Shown here: one piece after another, positions 17,233 through 21,599 of the stretch | Numbering within the stretch: position 1 is the stretch's first letter | Layout of the letters: every line of letters begins with the position of its first letter | Assembly (NCBI GenBank): GCA_015501055.1 | Contig: JADNYV010000568.1 | Location: forward strand, 1 to 21,599 | Length of the DNA stretch: 21,599 nt | Direction: 5' to 3' | Source of the DNA: Mucidula mucida | Lineage: Eukaryota; Basidiomycota; Agaricomycetes; Agaricales; Physalacriaceae | The notes under the pieces: generated by a model | Database searches by the model: none | Told to the model about the DNA's origin: nothing | Seen by the model: the letters and a program-made list of their open reading frames with translations, nothing else | Program-made: the position numbers and the translations under genes

Positions 17233-19557
17233 CTACTGTATGTAAAGAAAATTGAATTTGTAAAATAAAAGACTCGGCTTGAGCAAAACAATGTTTTTGT
17301 TATCTTTTTCCCCCTTCTCAAGGCCTGTCATCCTTGACAAGGCATCAGCTTTCCCCATTGTCTTGCCCGGCTTGTGAATCATCTGTATGTCATACTCTGC
17401 CAACTCCGTAACCCATCGCGCCTGCCTCCGGTTCAACTTCTGCGGTTTCCTAAAGTACTGAAGGTTTTGATGATCGGTAAAAACCTCCACTGTCTCCTTA
17501 GCGCCTAGGAGATATTGCCGCCAGTCGTCGATCGAGTCCATAATAGCCATCATCTCTTTGTCGTAGATCTCATAATTGCGCTCCACTTCGTTCAGCGCGC
17601 GAGATCGGAAAGCTACTGGTCTCCATTTTCCGTCAACAAACTGGGAAAGAACCGCCCCGTTCGCATAGTTCGAGGAGTCCGCCTCAACTCGAAACTTGCC
17701 GTCGTCGCGTGGTACGATCAGAACGGGTTCTTCCGTCATCCTCCGTTTCAACTCCTCAAACGCCTCATGCTGCTCCATGCCCCAAACCCACTCGCCCTTC
17801 CCGGTTAGCGATGTCAACGGCTTCGCTACTCCCGCAAATCCCCGAATGAAACGTCGGTAGAAGTTGCAGAAGCCCAGGAATGACTGCACTTCCTTCTTCT
17901 TCGTCGGCTCCTTCCATTCCTTCACTACGGCCACTTTTGCCGGATCCATCTTCACTTCTCCTCCTCCAACAATAACTCCTAAGTAATCTACAGTCTGTGC
18001 CTCAAAACTACATTTCTCGGGTTTTAAATACAGCTTATTTACTCGTAATATCTCCAATACCTTTCGTACAATCTGTCTATGCTCCTCGAGAGTGTTCGTA
18101 AAGATAAGTATATCGTCTAGGTAAACTATAACATGTCCGCCGTCAATCAACTCCTTCAAGATGTGATTCATGAACGATTGGAACGTTGCCGGCGAGTTTG
18201 TAAGTCCGAAGAACATGACTGAGGGCTCGAACAGGCCTCGGTTTGTTCTAAACGCCGCTTTCCACTCATCACCTTCTTTGATCCGGATGTTATTGTAACC
18301 CCATCGGACATCCATCTTTGTGAAAACCTTTGCTCCCTTCAACTTGTCGACAAGCTCCTGGATCAACGGCAAGGGATATCGGTTCTTGATTGTCATGTCG
18401 TTCAACTTCCGATAATCTTGTACTGGCCGAAGGCTTCCATCCTTCTTTTTGACAAAGAAGAAGGGGGATGCCATAGGTGAAATTGATGGCCGTATACGTC
18501 CCGTCCGTATGTTTTCTTCCAGGAACTCATCTAACGCCTTCTGCTCGGATGGACTAAGGGGATAAACCTTGCAGTCAACCGGTTTGGAACCAGGCGTAAG
18601 TTCTATCGCGTGATCCCAGGGTCTTCGCTCCGGTAACTTGTCAAAGTCCGCCTTGCTGAATACATCGGAAAATTCCTCGATGTAAGGTGCAGCAGTGGAT
18701 GAAGGCTGTTGTGATCTCAGCTTTTCTCCGCTTTTGCGATAGTTGTCCCAGTCCATCCAGAACAAACGCTCTCCCTCTTCCAACTTCTCTTCTACGTCTT
18801 CTCCTTCATCTTCCGGTGAGTTGTACTCGGGTAGATAGCCGCAGCGGTCTGGGCATCGATCAAAGGTCAATGTGGATTCCGTCCAGTTGATTGTGGGGTT
18901 GTGATATCGTAGCCAATCTAGCCCCAAAAAGATACTTGTTTTGCCGAGATTGGTGACGGCCAACTCAATCTTTTCGGCGTGATCTCCGATCTTCATCCGG
19001 ACCTCCACAAAACCTTCGATTGCTCCTCCCTCGTTTAGGGTTCCATCCGCATTGTAAACAGGGAGCTTGACCGGTAACTCCTTGATCGGGAGTCCGTTCT
19101 TCTCGACGAATTCTTTATTGACACAAGAACCCGTTGCTCCACTGTCAAGAAGGGCACTCGTTTCCCATTCAGAGCCTGTGTGTACGCTCTCTATGGTTAC
19201 TCGGAGTTTCATGTCCTGCCCCTTTGTTCCCCGGATGTACTTCCTCGACTTTTTTAACTCCGTCACAACTTCCACCGCAGCTTCCTTTGTCAACGCTCTG
19301 ATCGCCATCACCTTCTCCTCCGTCGCTTCTCTCTCTCTCCGCTCCGGCATCCATGCTCTCAAAATTCCCACTGCTCTCGACACGTCATCCTCTCTTAGCC
19401 GTTGTGCGATCCACTCAGGCGTATTTGGCTCAAATCTTTCTTTCGCAGGTTTTGGTGGTAAAGTCGTCGATGATATTTTAGATGTTTCAGTACCCGTACT
19501 GTAAATAGATTCTGCATCTGACGACCTTTCCTTGATGACTGCTCCGCAGGACTGCGT
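17233..19557 (-). CDS. pol: Element B Pol: protease-RT-RNase H open frame
   Basis: The longest open frame in the window: 774 codons without interruption from the codon after a TAG at 19558-19560 to a stop at 17233-17235. Domains: protease with DSGATG (19146-19129); RT with [19 protein letters not shown], KDxRWGYNNI-type palm strand, [11 protein letters not shown] and VYLDDILIF (YLDD at 18123-18112); connection; RNase H with ADSSNYANGAVLSQ, NYEIYDKEMMAI and VFTDHQNLQYF; then the integrase linker KADALSRMTG. A one-base deletion near 17270 (KPSLLF where A has KPESFI) ends it before the integrase. There is no clear ATG near its start; the frame is in phase with the LGFAKLPQ coding before the TAG, so it may depend on readthrough, frameshifting or reinitiation. 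RT and RNase H catalytic residues are all present, so these domains could be functional if expressed. Confidence 0.9.
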   Translation of the reverse strand, partial: TQSCGAVIKERSSDAESIYSTGTETSKISSTTLPPKPAKERFEPNTPEWIAQRLREDDVSRAVGILRAWMPERREREATEEKVMAIRALTKEAAVEVVTELKKSRKYIRGTKGQDMKLRVTIESVHTGSEWETSALLDSGATGSCVNKEFVEKNGLPIKELPVKLPVYNADGTLNEGGAIEGFVEVRMKIGDHAEKIELAVTNLGKTSIFLGLDWLRYHNPTINWTESTLTFDRCPDRCGYLPEYNSPEDEGEDVEEKLEEGERLFWMDWDNYRKSGEKLRSQQPSSTAAPYIEEFSDVFSKADFDKLPERRPWDHAIELTPGSKPVDCKVYPLSPSEQKALDEFLEENIRTGRIRPSISPMASPFFFVKKKDGSLRPVQDYRKLNDMTIKNRYPLPLIQELVDKLKGAKVFTKMDVRWGYNNIRIKEGDEWKAAFRTNRGLFEPSVMFFGLTNSPATFQSFMNHILKELIDGGHVIVYLDDILIFTNTLEEHRQIVRKVLEILRVNKLYLKPEKCSFEAQTVDYLGVIVGGGEVKMDPAKVAVVKEWKEPTKKKEVQSFLGFCNFYRRFIRGFAGVAKPLTSLTGKGEWVWGMEQHEAFEELKRRMTEEPVLIVPRDDGKFRVEADSSNYANGAVLSQFVDGKWRPVAFRSRALNEVERNYEIYDKEMMAIMDSIDDWRQYLLGAKETVEVFTDHQNLQYFRKPQKLNRRQARWVTELAEYDIQMIHKPGKTMGKADALSRMTGLEKGEKDNKNIVLLKPSLLFYKFNFLYIQ

Positions 19558-19639
19558 CTACTGCGGGAGCTTCGCAAAACCCAACTCTCGGCCAGCTTCC
19601 TCTTCTCTTCGTCATTCATTTCGGTCCATAGGCCCGAAT

Positions 19640-20484
19640 TGTCTGGGGTCGACCCTTCTTGGGACAGAACCTGCTGACATGGCCGTGTTCGCCACAGCTG
19701 AAGCAGAGTCCCCTTCGACGTGCCATTGTCGATGTCCATCGGCCTGCCGGCTCCTCCATAGGTAACACCGGTGGCATCTCGTCGTGTGATCGGCGTTGGA
19801 GGTGGGTTTCGTAGGATTAGCTCTCGATGTAGCCACCTGCGGAGCTTGAGGCCGGGACTGCATGCCGGACCTCTTGCTCGCCGCCCGCCTTCTCCACAGC
19901 TGATCGATCTGAAGGATCTGTGCCTTCCAATCTTGTACTTCTCTGGCAACCCGTCTCGGCTACCATAGATCTGATCAATGATCTTCTCGTTGACGTTGGT
20001 CTCGAGAAGTCGCACAACAAATGCATCATCCTTCGATATCCTGCCTGAGTGAGCAGGACCTCGAACTTCTGGAAGAATCTTGAGCGGTATCTTGCCCCTG
20101 GCGCAACCGCTCGATCTGATCTTGCGCGTCTCGCGCGAGGTTGGAGTCCACAAATCGCTCCTTCAATCTTCCTTGAACTCCGTCCAAGAGACTGTCCATT
20201 CCTCTTCTTCCTCGTCGAAGTTCTGGTCCGAGTAGTTCTGGACCCATGCATCTACGTGATCTCCTCGGATGTAGAGAGAACAACATCAATCCTTTCGGAG
20301 TCAGATGTGAGGTTGTTCTTCTTGTCACGGATGTATGTGAACATCGATCGCCACCAGCTCTTGTACTTGGACTTGTCCCCGTTCATAGTCGTAAGGCTTG
20401 TTGACAAGGGATCGGCCTTTGGTTTTTGACCTCGGCATGATGAGCGGGTGTGTGAGGAGCGGTTTCGGGTGCTTCGTTGGACAT
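19640..20484 (-). pseudogene. gag: Element B Gag, frameshifted
   Basis: Equivalent of gag in element A; the ATG at 20484 aligns with 8207. The first residues match (NEAP.TAPHTPAHHA), but one- and two-base indels then throw the reading across several phases. Recognisable pieces are LKERFVDSNLARDAQDQIERLRQGQDTAQD (about 20165-20070), ETNVNEKIIDQIYGSRDGLP (about 20000-19945) and the zinc-knuckle region (about 19710-19665), which lies in a different phase from the preceding block. Near the end the sequence reads CPKKGR..QTIRAYGPK then TGA, keeping the CGA arginine codon that is TGA in A. As it stands no full Gag can be made. Confidence 0.8.
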
Positions 20485-21062
20485 GATGGATCGGGGGTGA
20501 TGGGATCGGAGAGTGAAAGGGTGAAAGTGGGATATGGGTGATGCGGATTTTGGATGAAACAGGTGAGGGAATAGAGGTTTGGATGAATAGGAGGATCGCC
20601 TAGATCTGAAATAGAATCCAGGACTTGGTAGGGTGGGGAATGATGTGTGTATCGTAAGTAAGTAAGTAGGTAGGTATCGTAACTGTCTACACTATTTTAC
20701 CGACTACTGACTACGTATCTACGGAGCCCAAGAGCTCGTCACAAGTTCGCAATTGCCCAGCCGACGTCCCTCTGGTGTGAGGTAAGCCGAAGTTTTCCTG
20801 GGAACGGGGGTTGACCCGTAAACAGCGCCCACTGAAGTGCAACTGCCAAAAGTTCGTTCTCGTGAGAGCGGCTACTTCCAGCACCCGAGGCAGTTATCTC
20901 TAACTGTTAGCCGGCGCTACTGGGACCAATACACACGTATGCGGACGTGCGCTGGAATTAGGAATCCGTCGATCTGTAAACAGGAAAGGGATGGGGAATG
21001 TGCGATGATCAAACAGCGAAGTGCTGATCGACGATCAGGGATGTGTGGTAGGTGGTAGAAAG
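20485..21062 (-). other. Element B untranslated leader
   Basis: About 580 nt between primer-binding site and gag, conserved with 7624-8206 of element A. No reading frame is shared convincingly between the two copies. Confidence 0.7.
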
Positions 21063-21074
21063 TAGTTCCGATCT
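21063..21074 (-). promoter_or_regulatory. Primer-binding site, self-priming type, element B
   Basis: Minus-strand AGATCGGAACTA, two bases inside the 5' LTR boundary and complementary over 12 nt to the LTR transcript start at 21180-21191. Sequence and spacing are identical to element A. Confidence 0.7.
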
Positions 21075-21076
21075 TC

Positions 21077-21598
21077 TGTTAGCGACTGACTAAGCCACGA
21101 GACTCAACCAGGTACCACAGCAAGAACTAAGGAAGAAAGTTCGCGTTCGTAAGACTAGGCTAGGCCAGGTGTATAAACGAGATCGGAACTAAAGTACAAT
21201 GATACTACACTACTGCTTATATACTAGTAAGTCTGTGTTTGAGACTCCTTGTCCATACGCGTTTCCACTAGGGATGCTCCACGCCCTTGACCCAGTGTTG
21301 TATGCTACTAGTCCGTGAAACCATTAAATACGAGTGGTAACTGCATGTAAGTAATAATACTGAAACGACCATGTGTGCTACGAGTGTCGGGTGTGTATAC
21401 AATAGGGAGTCCATGAGGTATCGGCATGTATGATGTCATCCATGTGTTGGGTGTGTGTCCGACATGAGTACGGCTTCGGTAATGAAAAGGAGTATGATCG
21501 GTGACGAAACAGATGATGAAACAGTCCGTTGGTTGATAAGACAAGGCCCCGATAAGATATGATAAGATGTGAAATGTGAAAATATGGCATTCATAACA
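21077..21598 (-). repeat. Element B 5' LTR
   Basis: A 522-bp LTR, plus-strand ends TGTTAGC...CATAACA. It contains the TATA box (21216-21223) and, 32 nt downstream on the minus strand, the predicted RNA start TAGTTCCGATCT (21191-21180). Confidence 0.92.
21180..21223 (-). promoter_or_regulatory. Element B LTR promoter: TATA box and self-priming seed
   Basis: On the minus strand TATATAAG (21223-21216) followed at 32 nt by TAGTTCCGATCT (21191-21180). The same arrangement occurs in element A (7460 and 7492). The transcript start is inferred, not observed. Confidence 0.65.
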
Positions 21599-21599
21599 A

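Larger units (their letters stand above)
15101..21598 (-). mobile_element. Element B: Ty3/gypsy chromovirus, full-length
   Basis: A second, better preserved copy of the same family as element A, in opposite orientation: 5' LTR 21077-21598, gag 20484-19640, pol 19557-15640, 3' LTR 15101-15626. By eye its two LTRs differ at about a dozen sites including small indels, so it is younger than A. It sits inside an older LTR. The window ends one base past its 5' LTR; that base, A, agrees with a five-base target duplication ATCCC but does not prove it. Frameshifts in gag and integrase make it non-autonomous as read, although isolated one-base indels could also be sequencing errors. Confidence 0.92.

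Noticed and set aside
7080..21598. Recombination between A and B as the sole cause of the split gypsy/LINE arrangement
   Set aside because: Flipping the spacer 13805-15100 back does not restore a target duplication for either element or bring the LINE halves together, so another break is needed.
15096..21599. Confirmed ATCCC target duplication around element B
   Set aside because: Only one base to the right of B is in the window, so a single-base agreement is no proof.
1..21599. CRISPR array, phage, toxin-antitoxin, biosynthetic cluster or new defence system
   Set aside because: No regularly spaced repeats, no gene cluster of non-transposon enzymes, and the DNA is eukaryotic in structure. 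Nothing supports such a system.

Overview
The window looks like fungal, probably basidiomycete, nuclear DNA. One host gene lies at the left edge, followed by about 19.6 kb of nested, decayed transposable elements. Four things point to a basidiomycete: short 51-53 nt introns with GT/AG ends in the host gene, fragments of the Tad-like LINE type common in mushrooms, a probable KDZ transposase tail, and chromodomain Ty3/gypsy elements. This placement comes from protein-family recognition, not a database search. I found no rRNA, tRNA, CRISPR array or bacterial-type operon.

Layout. Positions 228-1968 (+) hold an apparently intact five-exon glutamine synthetase-family gene. Positions 1969-2330 show nothing I can name. 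A LINE ORF1 (gag-like) relic with nonsense codons covers 2330-3444 (+). Positions 3445-4278 (-) hold the 3' end of an old Ty3/gypsy element (integrase C-terminus, chromodomain, polypurine tract, LTR remnant). It is cut by a minus-strand LINE 3' fragment at 4279-6205, whose poly(A) tail reads as an 11-T run. After short inverted repeats comes a probable KDZ transposase C-terminal relic at 6578-6930 (-).

Positions 7080-13804 (+) are a Ty3/gypsy chromovirus, element A: LTR, long leader, gag, protease, RT, RNase H, integrase, chromodomain, LTR. Positions 13805-14235 (+) hold the integrase middle of an older gypsy element and 14236-14772 hold unidentified DNA. A truncated LTR of the A/B family lies at 14773-15100 (+), and a second full-length copy, element B, runs minus-strand from 15101 to 21598, one base before the window ends. 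A and B form a tail-to-tail inverted repeat of about 6.5 kb per arm.

Working of the A/B family. The encoded parts are the standard ones for a chromodomain LTR retrotransposon: a capsid with a CCHC knuckle, an aspartic protease, RT with YLDD, RNase H, and a zinc-binding DDE integrase ending in a chromodomain. The most informative non-coding feature is a 12-nt match between the predicted 5' end of the transcript (32 nt past the TATA box) and the reverse complement of the primer-binding site just inside the 5' LTR. Both copies keep it, which indicates Tf1-like self-priming rather than tRNA priming. Neither copy is intact. A has C-to-T nonsense codons and frameshifts; B keeps one open frame of about 774 codons for protease-RT-RNase H, but its gag and integrase are broken.

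No new defence or metabolic system was found. The points most worth checking are the self-priming signature, evidence that element A is a chimera of two insertions, and a single LINE insertion whose two ends now lie 10 kb apart in opposite orientation.
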